Notes: a model not told the origin generated them from the letters alone. Numbered from the stretch's first letter, positions 24,837 to 32,559 are shown. The stretch is DNA of 64,000 nt from UBA2965 sp036526135 (GCA_036526135.1 DATCZA010000046.1:164363-228362); one strand, 5' to 3'. Numbers and translations are program-made.

Positions 24837-25903
24837 GCGCTTCGCCCCCGTCGTCTGAACCACCGGGCCCATGGCACGTAGGCCAGCACGATGCCGCCTG
24901 CAAAGGTCGCCGGGACCCACCACAACGTCGCCGCCGTGCCCTGCTCGACCCAGGTCCTTCCGATGCCCAGAACGTTGAAGTACACGGCGTAGATGACCAC
25001 GGCAACCGTGAGCCGGGCAAAGCGCCCCTGACGGGGCCGGGACCGTCCGAGCAGGACGGCCAGCAACGCCAGCAGAATGGTCGAAACGGGCGCCGACAGG
25101 CGCCATTGGTACTCGGCCTGATCCACTAGCGCGTCGGATTCTCTGAGGACGAACGAGTTCTGGGATTTCGGCTTGTAGCCCACGGGCTGCACCGCCGCCA
25201 CCGGAACGAATATGCGCAGCTCGCCGAAGATGCCCAGAAAGTCGGCGCCCTGCGCAGTTTTCCTGTAGACCTGAGCATCGCGAAGGTCAACCTGGTGGTT
25301 CTTGTCGCTGACATACTCGCTCACGGTACCGCTGGGCGCGGAGATGATTTCCAGATCATCGCCGTCCAGCGCGCGCACGAACAGCCCCTGAATCTCGTCG
25401 TCTTCGGCCTTCAGCTCCTCGATGAAGACGGTCCGGGCATTGTCGTCGTACAGGTAGAATCGCCCGGGTTTGATGCGCTCGAGCTCCGAGGTCGCTTCCG
25501 CTTCGACCTCCAGCCTGTAGAGGTGCTCGTACGCCCAGGGCCTGCCCACCAGGGAGAAAACGGCGACGACGAGCGCAAAGCCCAGGGCGACGCTCATGAT
25601 CGGGAAAAGCACCTGACGCTCGGCAAACCCGAACGAGCGCAGGGCCGTCATCTCCCAGTCGCTGTAGAGTCGCCCGAGGGCAAGCACCAGGGCGACGAAG
25701 AGGCTGACCGGCAGCAGCACTTCCTGAGCGATGAAAGACTTGAGCGCCGTAAGCTGCAGCACCTCCGACGTCCGCAGCAAACCGTCGGCAGCCTTGTCGA
25801 GGAACCGGGTCATGCTGTAGGTGGTGAATATCACCGTCAACACGCCGCCAACCGCGAAAAACGGCAGCAGAAGCTCGCGAACGAGGTACCGGTTGATGAT
25901 CAG
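24833..25903 (-). CDS. lptF: LptF-like permease of an Lpt lipid transporter, probable CTG start
   Basis: A 356-residue LptF-family permease. The reading frame begins with IINRYLVRELLLPFF, very close to the start of known LptF proteins, but the codon before it (25901-25903) is CTG, not ATG, GTG or TTG. A GGGAGAGGG ribosome binding site lies 8 bases upstream, so I favour CTG initiation. The next usual start is GTG at 25843, which would delete the first half of helix 1. Then come a jellyroll domain with RFYLYDDNARTVFIEEL and C-terminal helices RLSAPVSTILLALLAVLLG. It is divergent from the lptA-like gene by about 90 bp and overlaps lptG. Confidence 0.83.
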   Translation of the reverse strand: MIINRYLVRELLLPFFAVGGVLTVIFTTYSMTRFLDKAADGLLRTSEVLQLTALKSFIAQEVLLPVSLFVALVLALGRLYSDWEMTALRSFGFAERQVLFPIMSVALGFALVVAVFSLVGRPWAYEHLYRLEVEAEATSELERIKPGRFYLYDDNARTVFIEELKAEDDEIQGLFVRALDGDDLEIISAPSGTVSEYVSDKNHQVDLRDAQVYRKTAQGADFLGIFGELRIFVPVAAVQPVGYKPKSQNSFVLRESDALVDQAEYQWRLSAPVSTILLALLAVLLGRSRPRQGRFARLTVAVVIYAVYFNVLGIGRTWVEQGTAATLWWVPATFAGGIVLAYVPWARWFRRRGRSA

Positions 25904-25992
25904 TGCTCTAACCCTCTCCCGAACTGCAGGCCAGCCCGTCGCCGGATCCTGATATCATCGACCCGGTTTCCCGACGACCCCGGCCGAGCTCC

Positions 25993-26502
25993 ATGCTGAA
26001 AAGATTTTTCGCCGCGGAACTGGCTTCGGCCATTGCGCTGGCGTTGGTGCAGCTCTCTTGCTCGGCATGGGCCGGCGAGCTGCCCGCGCTGGACGATCAA
26101 GATACCGTAGTTGTCACCGCCGACCAAGCTTGGGAGTCCGAGGACGGCGACTCGTTGAGCTTTGCCGGCAACTTCAACCTCAACGCCCCCGACTTCCACG
26201 TCGCATCCGACACGGCGGTCATTCACGGGCCTTTGGAGGATCCCAACCGCATCGTCGCGGAGGGCAGCCCCGTGCGCTTCTGGGTTGCCGATCCCGATTC
26301 CGGGAACAGGACTCACGGAACCGGCAGGCGGCTGGAATACGATCGGCAAAGGGATCTGGTCCGGCTCGAGGGGGATGCCGTACTGGAAGACGACCGGACC
26401 GTGATGCGAAGTTCCGAGCTCGAATACAACACCGCCACGAAACGACTCGTCGCGCAAGGATCGGGCGGCGTGGAGATCGTTACGAACCCGAACCGCGACT
26501 GA
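25993..26502 (+). CDS. LptA-like periplasmic lipid-bridge protein
   Basis: A 169-residue exported protein. Residues 1-27 form a signal peptide (KRFFAAELASAIALALVQ, then SAWAGE cleavage). The rest is an OstA/LptA beta-jellyroll: DTVVVTADQAWESEDGDSLSFAGNF, GRRLEYDRQRDLVRLEGDAVLEDD and SSELEYNTATKRLVAQ. LptA molecules stack to carry lipid from the inner to the outer membrane. Normally lptA sits with lptB, lptC or kdsC, whereas here it is divergent from lptF within a sphingolipid locus, suggesting a dedicated bridge. The C-terminus is short, with no long Lys-rich tail. It ends 9 bp from the convergent HIT gene. Cargo is inferred. Confidence 0.78.
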   Translation: MLKRFFAAELASAIALALVQLSCSAWAGELPALDDQDTVVVTADQAWESEDGDSLSFAGNFNLNAPDFHVASDTAVIHGPLEDPNRIVAEGSPVRFWVADPDSGNRTHGTGRRLEYDRQRDLVRLEGDAVLEDDRTVMRSSELEYNTATKRLVAQGSGGVEIVTNPNRD

Positions 26503-26511
26503 GCACCCGGC

Positions 26512-26940
26512 TCAGCTCCAGGCCTCACGCAACTGCCCGAGCAGGGCTTCACGTTCGGCCGCGTCGAGCTCATGAAACTCCCCCAGGGCCGGCGGTCCGG
26601 GCCAGCCGTGGTCGGCTATCTCCGCCGTCCCCAGCAGACGGGCGGCCTCGTAGCGGGGAATGACGTGATAGTGCACGTCGGGGTCGACCATCATCAGCAT
26701 CAGGTAGTTGATCCTGTCGTAGCTGTACAGGCTCGACAGGGCCCCTTCGGCCGCGGCTATCACGTCGTGAAGCTCGGTGAACGCCGCCCTGCTGACCTCG
26801 GAGAATCGGGTGACAGGCTCTTTGCAGACCAGGACCAGGGAGCCGAGAGAGACCTGCTGCGGCCGGACGAGAACCAGCCAGTGACCGTACTCGCGCACCA
26901 GCGTGTCCGGATAGCCGAATTTCTCTGCCGTGGCGTTCAA
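26512..26940 (-). CDS. HIT-like nucleotide hydrolase/transferase with altered triad
   Basis: A 142-residue histidine-triad-fold protein. The core HxHxH motif reads D88-V-H90-Y-H92 in PDVHYHVIPR, so the first His is Asp while the two central His are kept. LVLVCKEPVTRF and the helix with TELHDVIAAAE fit the HIT fold. It would bind or cleave a nucleoside phosphate bond. The TTG start at 26940 lies one base after the nucleotidyltransferase stop codon, so it is the last gene of the - strand operon that begins near 32559. Association with cytidylyltransferases suggests a role in CDP or CMP intermediates, but this is speculative. Confidence 0.72.
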   Translation of the reverse strand: MNATAEKFGYPDTLVREYGHWLVLVRPQQVSLGSLVLVCKEPVTRFSEVSRAAFTELHDVIAAAEGALSSLYSYDRINYLMLMMVDPDVHYHVIPRYEAARLLGTAEIADHGWPGPPALGEFHELDAAEREALLGQLREAWS

Positions 26941-26941
26941 G

Positions 26942-27694
26942 TCAATCCGCCGCCGCCCGCGAGGCGGGCTTGCGCCAGGCAGTGACCACGCCCGCCGCGT
27001 TGTCGAGATCGTCCCGGTCGTCGACTTCGCACCATGACAGACCGTGAATGTCGCAAACCCCAACCTCGCCGCTCTGAGCGAGCTGATCAACGGCAGAGAG
27101 GTACCAGAGCTTCAAACCCATGTCCGAACGCATCAGCGACTCCACCTTGCTCACGAACTTGGCAGGACCCAGACCCCTGAATGCCATCATGCCGATGGAC
27201 TCACCGTTCACGTCGTCCAGCTCGAGTCGCTTGCCCACACGCCGAAGACGCCCGTCGCTGACCACGACTTTCATGTCGTCCTCGTCGTAGTGATCCTTAC
27301 GGTCCACCACGAGCGTAACGGGCGTATTCGCGGGAGATGCCAGCAGCTTCTGCAGGATGGCCGCCTCGAACAGCGTGTCGCCGTTGATGATGACGAAGGG
27401 GTCGGTCATTTCGCTGCGCGCGACCCAGCAGGTGCCAAGATTGTCGCTCGCATCGAAGAAGGGGTTGTGCAGGGTTCTCACCGGGACCATGCTGCAGCGG
27501 CTGACCAGGTCATCGACGATGTCGGCATGGAAACCGGTAACGACCACGACCTCGTCGATGCCGCATTGAGCCACCTCGCCGAGCTGCCATTCCAGCAGGC
27601 TCTGGCCGGCGATCTCGACGCCGCATTTGGGCGTCCCGGCCGTCAGCGGCAGCAGCCTGCGGCCCTGACCAGCGCTCAGAATGATGGCCTTCAC
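26942..27694 (-). CDS. Sugar/polyol-phosphate nucleotidyltransferase (LicC/IPCT-like)
   Basis: A 250-residue nucleotidyltransferase. The signature loop LSAGQGRRLLPLT (6-18) with K23 in TPKCGVE, VIINGDTLFE (metal-binding Asp) and DDVNGESIGMMAFRG match phosphocholine or inositol-phosphate cytidylyltransferases. The enzyme would join a head-group phosphate and a nucleoside triphosphate to make an activated donor such as CDP-alcohol. That would pair with the CDP-alcohol phosphatidyltransferase at 21593. It follows the GMC gene by 52 bp and precedes the HIT gene by one base. The family is secure; the substrate (choline, inositol or glycerol phosphate) is not determined. Confidence 0.82.
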   Translation of the reverse strand: MKAIILSAGQGRRLLPLTAGTPKCGVEIAGQSLLEWQLGEVAQCGIDEVVVVTGFHADIVDDLVSRCSMVPVRTLHNPFFDASDNLGTCWVARSEMTDPFVIINGDTLFEAAILQKLLASPANTPVTLVVDRKDHYDEDDMKVVVSDGRLRRVGKRLELDDVNGESIGMMAFRGLGPAKFVSKVESLMRSDMGLKLWYLSAVDQLAQSGEVGVCDIHGLSWCEVDDRDDLDNAAGVVTAWRKPASRAAAD

Positions 27695-27746
27695 TAGGGT
27701 ACCGGTATCGGGAAAACGCGAAGGGTCGGGGTTTTCACCGCGAGGG

Positions 27747-29357
27747 TCAAGACTTTCCGCCCAGCAGGCCGTGCAGATGGTCTCCCAGCCGCAGCGCCAG
27801 GGCCAGAATCGTCAGGGTGGGGTTCGCCCAGCCGGCGGTGGCAAAGACGGAGCTGCCGGCGACGAACAGATTGCCGTAGCCGTGAACGCGCCCACTCCCG
27901 TCCACCACACCGTGCCGAGGATCGGCACTCATGCGAGTGGTGCCGATGTGGTGGTACCCGCCGATGGGGTGGTTGCCCACGGTCGGGTCAACGGGCCAGT
28001 CATTGCCTGGCTCGCCCAGCCAGGAACTCGCCTCGACGGAACCCAGGCCCAGCCGGGTCAGCTCGCCGTCCAGCAGCCGCACCATCACCTGGATCGTGCG
28101 CTTGTCCAGCTCGCCGAGCTGCCAGCTCAGGGCAGCCCGGGGCATGCCCAGGGCGTCACGCTCGCTGCCCAGGGTGACGCGACTGTCCGGGTTCGGGGCC
28201 TGCTCGGCCCGGATCATGAGATAAAGGCGGCGCATGCCGAGGCCGGCCCGCAGCCGCTCGAAGGGAACCCGGGCAAGCCGCTGGGCCGAGCTGCGCACGG
28301 CCCTGTAGGCGTGCCACAGGGTCCGCCCCCGCCGGGTCGGCGCCATGCCGTGCTTCAGGGTCTGATACATCTGCCGCGTTACCGCGACCCCGCGCTCCGG
28401 ATCCCGCTGCAGACTGAGCGTGAACGCAGAATTGAGTATCCCCTCGCGCTCCTGAGCGGCCGCAGACGGGACGAGAACGGGCGCCAGATCCGGTCCGTGA
28501 CTGCGAAAGCGCTTGCGGAAGGCCGCCCACAAGGGGAACGCGCCCGGCCCCGAGACCCGGCCCGCGCGGCCGTGCGGGTGCTCCATGAAGTAGCGCCCGA
28601 CCTGGTCGTTGCCGTTGCCGACCCCGGCCGCCTCCACATCGCGGGAGGCCAGCAGGAGACGGGCATTTTCGATCCCGCCGCAGGCGAGCACGTAGTGCCG
28701 CGCCGTCACCCGCCCCTCAATCCCGGAAAGCGAAGACACTTTCAGATGCTCGATGCTGGCCGCGTTGGCCGCCGCCTGAATGTGGGTCACGTTGGCGTGC
28801 AGAACCAGAGTCACGGCAGCGCTGCTGGCCAGGTCCTGCACCCGACGGGCGGCGAAGCGTTCCCGCACGTCGTCGAAGCGCCAGAATCGCGTGCTGACCG
28901 CGTCCGGGTCGAAGGGCGGCACCCGTTCGCCGACCTCGTCCCACAACGATTCGTCGTAACGCACCTCGCCGAGCTCGAGCTCGTCGTGCACGGCCGCGTA
29001 GTAAGGCGTGAGCTCCGCATTGGTGATGGGCCAGCCGCTGTGCGGCACCCACGGCCTGCGCCGGAAATCGATGTCGTCGAGCAAGGCGCAGCGCCCGCCC
29101 CAGATGTTGGTGGTGCCCCCCAGAAAGCGCAGGCGGGCATCGACCAGGTCATAGTAGGTCATGCCGTCGCTGGTCCCGGCGTAGAGATCCTGGGTGGACT
29201 GCTCGAAATCCAGGCCGCCGCTCTCCAGCAGGCAGATGGAGTGACCGAGCTCCGCCAGGCGCCGGGCCAGCGCCACACCGGCTGCGCCGGCGCCGGCAAT
29301 GCAGACGTCGGCCTGGAAACGCTCGCCCTGGGGCAGCTTTTCGAGATCGAGCAGCAC
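27747..29357 (-). CDS. GMC-family FAD oxidoreductase
   Basis: A 536-residue FAD-dependent oxidoreductase. The FAD site is VCIAGAGAAGVALARRL near the N-terminus with LLESGG. GGTTNIWGGRC, ACGGIENARLLL and DQVGRYFMEHPHGR follow. The C-terminal catalytic region contains GYHHIGTTRMS and GNLFVAGSSVFATAGWANPT. The GMC family includes long-chain alcohol oxidases, cholesterol oxidases and glucose dehydrogenases. It starts at GTG 29357, two bases after the hydroxylase stop. In this operon it might oxidise a hydroxyl of the long-chain base or head group, but nothing in sequence identifies the substrate. Confidence 0.85.
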   Translation of the reverse strand: MLLDLEKLPQGERFQADVCIAGAGAAGVALARRLAELGHSICLLESGGLDFEQSTQDLYAGTSDGMTYYDLVDARLRFLGGTTNIWGGRCALLDDIDFRRRPWVPHSGWPITNAELTPYYAAVHDELELGEVRYDESLWDEVGERVPPFDPDAVSTRFWRFDDVRERFAARRVQDLASSAAVTLVLHANVTHIQAAANAASIEHLKVSSLSGIEGRVTARHYVLACGGIENARLLLASRDVEAAGVGNGNDQVGRYFMEHPHGRAGRVSGPGAFPLWAAFRKRFRSHGPDLAPVLVPSAAAQEREGILNSAFTLSLQRDPERGVAVTRQMYQTLKHGMAPTRRGRTLWHAYRAVRSSAQRLARVPFERLRAGLGMRRLYLMIRAEQAPNPDSRVTLGSERDALGMPRAALSWQLGELDKRTIQVMVRLLDGELTRLGLGSVEASSWLGEPGNDWPVDPTVGNHPIGGYHHIGTTRMSADPRHGVVDGSGRVHGYGNLFVAGSSVFATAGWANPTLTILALALRLGDHLHGLLGGKS

Positions 29358-29359
29358 GA

Positions 29360-30100
29360 CTAAGCCTCGCGCCTCGCCCGGTTCCAGTCGGCCAGGTTCT
29401 TCAGCGGATCCTTCACGTAGGCGCTGCCGCGGATGAGCGTGACGATCAGTCGGTTGAACCACGTGCCCAGGCGGTCCGACGGCCGGTCCACATCCAGAAA
29501 CAGCACGATGCGTGTCTCGTCGGTATCGTTTCGCACCTCGTGCTCGAACGTATCATCGAAAAGCAGACAGCCGCCCGCCTCCCAGTGGCGGATCTGGTCG
29601 TCGACGCGCAGCCAGCACCGTTCTCCGTCACGGGGCACGGCAAGACCCAGGTGGCAACGAATCACCGCACGGGTAGGCCCCTTGTGCGGCGGGATGTGGT
29701 AGCGGGGCGCGAGGATGGAGAACCAGGCGTTCTGCAGACCCGGAAGGCTTTCGATGGTCGCAGCCGTGACCGGGCATCGCCGGCAGTTTTCTTCCAGGCG
29801 GATACCGAACACGTAGAAGGCGAACGTCTTCCAGTTGTCGCCCTTGGAGATGCGCTTCTGGTCCGGCGACAGCTGATGAAACGCGGGGATGTCCTCCGGG
29901 TGTTCCATGACCGTAGCCAGCTCGGATCGGATCTCCTCCCAGCGCCCCTCCAGCGAGGGTACCCAGGGAAATTCGGCATTCTCCAGAAACGGTCCCGTGC
30001 CCACCAGAGAGTGGCGGCCCTGGAACCGGCCGATGGCCCGCAGCAGACGTTTGCCGCCCTTGATCACCCAGCGCCTGGGAAGCGAAGCGGTCCCGCTCAC
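29360..30100 (-). CDS. Aspartyl/asparaginyl beta-hydroxylase-family dioxygenase (AspH/LpxO-like)
   Basis: A 246-residue Fe(II)/2-oxoglutarate dioxygenase. Iron-ligand candidates are H150 in CHLGLAVP and H187 in FDDTFEHEVRND, with R197 as the 2-oxoglutarate anchor; IPPHKGPTRAVIR precedes them. The family hydroxylates protein side chains (AspH) or lipid A fatty acids (LpxO). Given the operon, hydroxylation of a ceramide fatty acyl chain or sphingoid base is an attractive guess. It starts at GTG 30100, overlapping the upstream MobA-like stop (GTGA). It carries no signal peptide, so it should act in the cytoplasm. The fold is clear; the substrate is inferred. Confidence 0.82.
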   Translation of the reverse strand: MSGTASLPRRWVIKGGKRLLRAIGRFQGRHSLVGTGPFLENAEFPWVPSLEGRWEEIRSELATVMEHPEDIPAFHQLSPDQKRISKGDNWKTFAFYVFGIRLEENCRRCPVTAATIESLPGLQNAWFSILAPRYHIPPHKGPTRAVIRCHLGLAVPRDGERCWLRVDDQIRHWEAGGCLLFDDTFEHEVRNDTDETRIVLFLDVDRPSDRLGTWFNRLIVTLIRGSAYVKDPLKNLADWNRARREA

Positions 30101-30888
30101 GACGCCTCTCCGACGATCCGCTGCGCGAGCCGCCAGTCGTCGACGCTGTCCACATCCACCGCGGCGCGCGGCTCGTCCACGATCACCGATCCCAACCGGC
30201 AGCCGGCGCGCTCCGACAACGCCCCGAGCGCGGCCCCCAGAGTCAGCCGTCCCGTCAGGTAGCGCAGCAGCAGGCGCCATCCGAGCCGACGCGCGATGCG
30301 CCAGGGACGCTTGCGATCCCTCTGCACGGCCACCCAGAACTCGATGCCCCGCCGCGCCTCCTCGGTGCGCAGAAAATAGAGGTTGGCGCCGCATCTGGCA
30401 CCGTCGGCGAACTTGAGCACCGTTCTGCGGCTTTCCGGATAGGCGGCCCGCACCGCCTGGTAGGGAACCAGGCCGACGATCAGGTCCGCCTGCACCCGGT
30501 GCGCAGCCTCGCAGAAAGCGTCGACGATGGATGCGCAGAGCAACGCGTGATCGCCGCTGGTGACCAGCGTCGGCGGTGCCTGGCCTTGCAGGCCGGCAAG
30601 TGCGCTGGAGGCCGGGTCGCCGGCCGGAGCAACCCAGGCCGCCCCGGCAGCGTCGATCATTGCCTTAACCTCAGGATGGGCCGACAGCACCTCGGGGGAC
30701 GGGCCCACCACCACAGCCGGGCGCACGAGTTCCGCGCGCGAAAGGGCCCCCAGAACGCGCTCGATGGCCGGCACGCCGCCCACCGGAACGAGAACTTCTA
30801 CGTCGACGCCCGCCTGGGCGCACAAAGGCGTCGGGCCGGCACGCTGGCCGGCGAGCACCACCGCGCCGCAAACACTCACCTCGCTCAC
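30097..30888 (-). CDS. MobA-like nucleotidyltransferase
   Basis: A 263-residue NTP-transferase-fold protein. VCGAVVLAGQRAG at 7-18 is a reduced nucleotide-binding loop without the full GGxSxRMG. LVPVGGVPAIERVLGAL and TSGDHALL (metal Asp) match the MobA/IspD/GlmU fold. A C-terminal extension has a hydrophobic, Arg-rich stretch (RIARRLGWRLLLRYLTGRLTLG), perhaps membrane-binding. The GTG start at 30888 overlaps the stop of the ceramide synthase candidate. A second nucleotidyltransferase (26942) lies in the same operon. Substrate unknown; probably an activated head-group precursor. Confidence 0.72.
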   Translation of the reverse strand: MSEVSVCGAVVLAGQRAGPTPLCAQAGVDVEVLVPVGGVPAIERVLGALSRAELVRPAVVVGPSPEVLSAHPEVKAMIDAAGAAWVAPAGDPASSALAGLQGQAPPTLVTSGDHALLCASIVDAFCEAAHRVQADLIVGLVPYQAVRAAYPESRRTVLKFADGARCGANLYFLRTEEARRGIEFWVAVQRDRKRPWRIARRLGWRLLLRYLTGRLTLGAALGALSERAGCRLGSVIVDEPRAAVDVDSVDDWRLAQRIVGEAS

Positions 30889-32027
30889 GACCCGGGGCCT
30901 CGAGAAAGCGACTTCTCGAACATGGCATAGGTCCGGGTGACTTCCCCCCCGACCGCCTCGAGAATGCTGCGCATGCCCTGATTGTCTTCCAGGATCCAAG
31001 AAAGTTCCGCCCGCTCGAGACCGGCACGATGGGCGGGCTCACGCAGGGCGCTGATGCAGAACATGGCCAGGCCCGGACCGAGCCGCGTGCGGTGAAAGCG
31101 CCGGCGAACGCCCATGAGCGGCACCCGGCCGGACTTCGGATAGCGGACCTTGATGCGCCAGAGCAGCTTGGCCCAGCCGAACGGAAGCAGCCGGCCGTCG
31201 AGATCACCGATGACTTCGTTGAGGTTCGGCAGCATGACGATGAACGCTGCCGGCTCGCCGTCGACCTCGGCTATCTGCACGAGATCCGGCGGGATCAGCA
31301 TCATCATTTCCTTACCCACGGCAAGAAACTCTCTGGACGTCCAGGGGACGAACTTCCAGTTCTCGGACCAGGCATCATTGAAGATGTCGCGCAGTATTTC
31401 GAGCTCTTCGACGAGCTTGCGCCGGTCGAGCGTGCGCATTGTCACCCGCGGGCCCAACTGCTTCATCATGATGCTCATCAGCCGCGGCCTTTCGAAGAGC
31501 ACGGGCATCTCGTAGGCAAGCATGCGCTGCACCTCGGCGTAACCACGCCGCGCCAGCGCTTCGCCGTAATAGGGCATTCCATGCCCCATCATGAAGAAGG
31601 GCGACGAATCGAAGCCGTCAACGAGCAGGCCCACCTCCTGGTTGATGTTCAGGTTGAACGGACCCACCACGTGCTCGCAGCCACGCTCGGCCAGCCACGC
31701 CTCGGCGCTTGCGAGCAGGCCGTCGATGACGGCGTCGTCCGGGATGCTTTCGAACATGCCGAAGAACCCGCCCTTGGGGTCGTGGCGTTGCTGATACAGC
31801 TCGTCGATCTGGGCGGAGATGCGGCCGACGGCCCGGCCGTCGCGGTACGCGACGAACGGCTGCCAGCGGGCGTGCTCGAAGAAGGGATGCTTGGGGGACA
31901 ACGCGTCCCGGCGCTCCATCTTCAGCGGCGGAACCCAGCACGGGTCATCCGCATACACGACCCAGGGCACCTCGATGAAGTCGTTAAGCCCGGACCGTCC
32001 GGACACGGGTACGACGCTCAATGACAT
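30885..32027 (-). CDS. bcerS: GNAT-like acyltransferase, bacterial ceramide synthase candidate (bCerS)
   Basis: A 380-residue protein with a double GNAT-like N-acyltransferase fold. VYADDPCWVPPLKMERRDAL, HPFFEHARWQPFVAYRDGR and GPFNLNINQEVGLLVDGF closely resemble the large GNAT-like family that contains Caulobacter bCerS, which N-acylates 3-ketosphinganine. Length also fits. No signal peptide is present. It lies in the - strand operon after the DUF2147 gene (13-bp gap), and the other four ceramide genes are on the + strand 11 kb away. This matches the scattered Caulobacter arrangement as I remember it. The family assignment is good; the ceramide synthase function is inferred from family plus context. 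Confidence 0.75.
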   Translation of the reverse strand: MSLSVVPVSGRSGLNDFIEVPWVVYADDPCWVPPLKMERRDALSPKHPFFEHARWQPFVAYRDGRAVGRISAQIDELYQQRHDPKGGFFGMFESIPDDAVIDGLLASAEAWLAERGCEHVVGPFNLNINQEVGLLVDGFDSSPFFMMGHGMPYYGEALARRGYAEVQRMLAYEMPVLFERPRLMSIMMKQLGPRVTMRTLDRRKLVEELEILRDIFNDAWSENWKFVPWTSREFLAVGKEMMMLIPPDLVQIAEVDGEPAAFIVMLPNLNEVIGDLDGRLLPFGWAKLLWRIKVRYPKSGRVPLMGVRRRFHRTRLGPGLAMFCISALREPAHRAGLERAELSWILEDNQGMRSILEAVGGEVTRTYAMFEKSLSRGPGS

Positions 32028-32040
32028 GCCGAAGCGAACG

Positions 32041-32559
32041 TTATGGGGGACACAAGCCGTCGACCCCCGACACTTCGAGCATGGCGATGATCCTTTCGGT
32101 GCAGTTGCCGACCGGCTCCATCACTTCGGTGTGACCGAACATCAGCACCCAGGCGCGAAGCCTAAGGTTGCCCTCATCATCCAGCCGGATGTAACTGGAA
32201 TAGGTCCTGCCTGACCCCGGGTCGTAGAAATCCCCGCGCCAGCGGCCCCTCTTGAAACGATAGTCGCTCAACAGCTGCAGCCCGATCAGCGGCCGGTCGC
32301 GCAGCTCGGCTTTAGCGTTTTTGCGGTCGGGTCGGGGTTTGCGCAGAGCGACGACGGTGGCTTGCAGGGTGTCCCCGGAGCGCTCGATGGCAAACACGGC
32401 ACCCTTGGAGGCCCAGACCCCCTCTACGCGGCTGGCTTTGGCGTCCGTGTCTACGGTTTGGTTGGCCGAGGCGACGGGTGTCCAGAGCACGCCCGTCACG
32501 AGCATGAGGATCGAAGCAGCCGCCGCCCACGGCCCTCGCAGATAGTGCAGTTCCCGCAT
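32041..32559 (-). CDS. DUF2147 family exported protein
   Basis: A 172-residue protein with an N-terminal signal peptide (HYLRGPWAAAASILMLVTGVLW, then PVASANQ). The mature part has a DUF2147 pattern: EGVWASKGAVFAIER, WRGDFYDPGSGRTYSSYIRL and LRLRAWVLMFGHTEVMEPV. The DUF2147 family is periplasmic and of unknown function. The start at 32559 (MRELHYLRG) gives a proper signal sequence; residues upstream are not family-like. It is 13 bp before the ceramide synthase candidate in the same direction, so it probably opens the seven-gene - strand operon. Confidence 0.75.
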   Translation of the reverse strand: MRELHYLRGPWAAAASILMLVTGVLWTPVASANQTVDTDAKASRVEGVWASKGAVFAIERSGDTLQATVVALRKPRPDRKNAKAELRDRPLIGLQLLSDYRFKRGRWRGDFYDPGSGRTYSSYIRLDDEGNLRLRAWVLMFGHTEVMEPVGNCTERIIAMLEVSGVDGLCPP

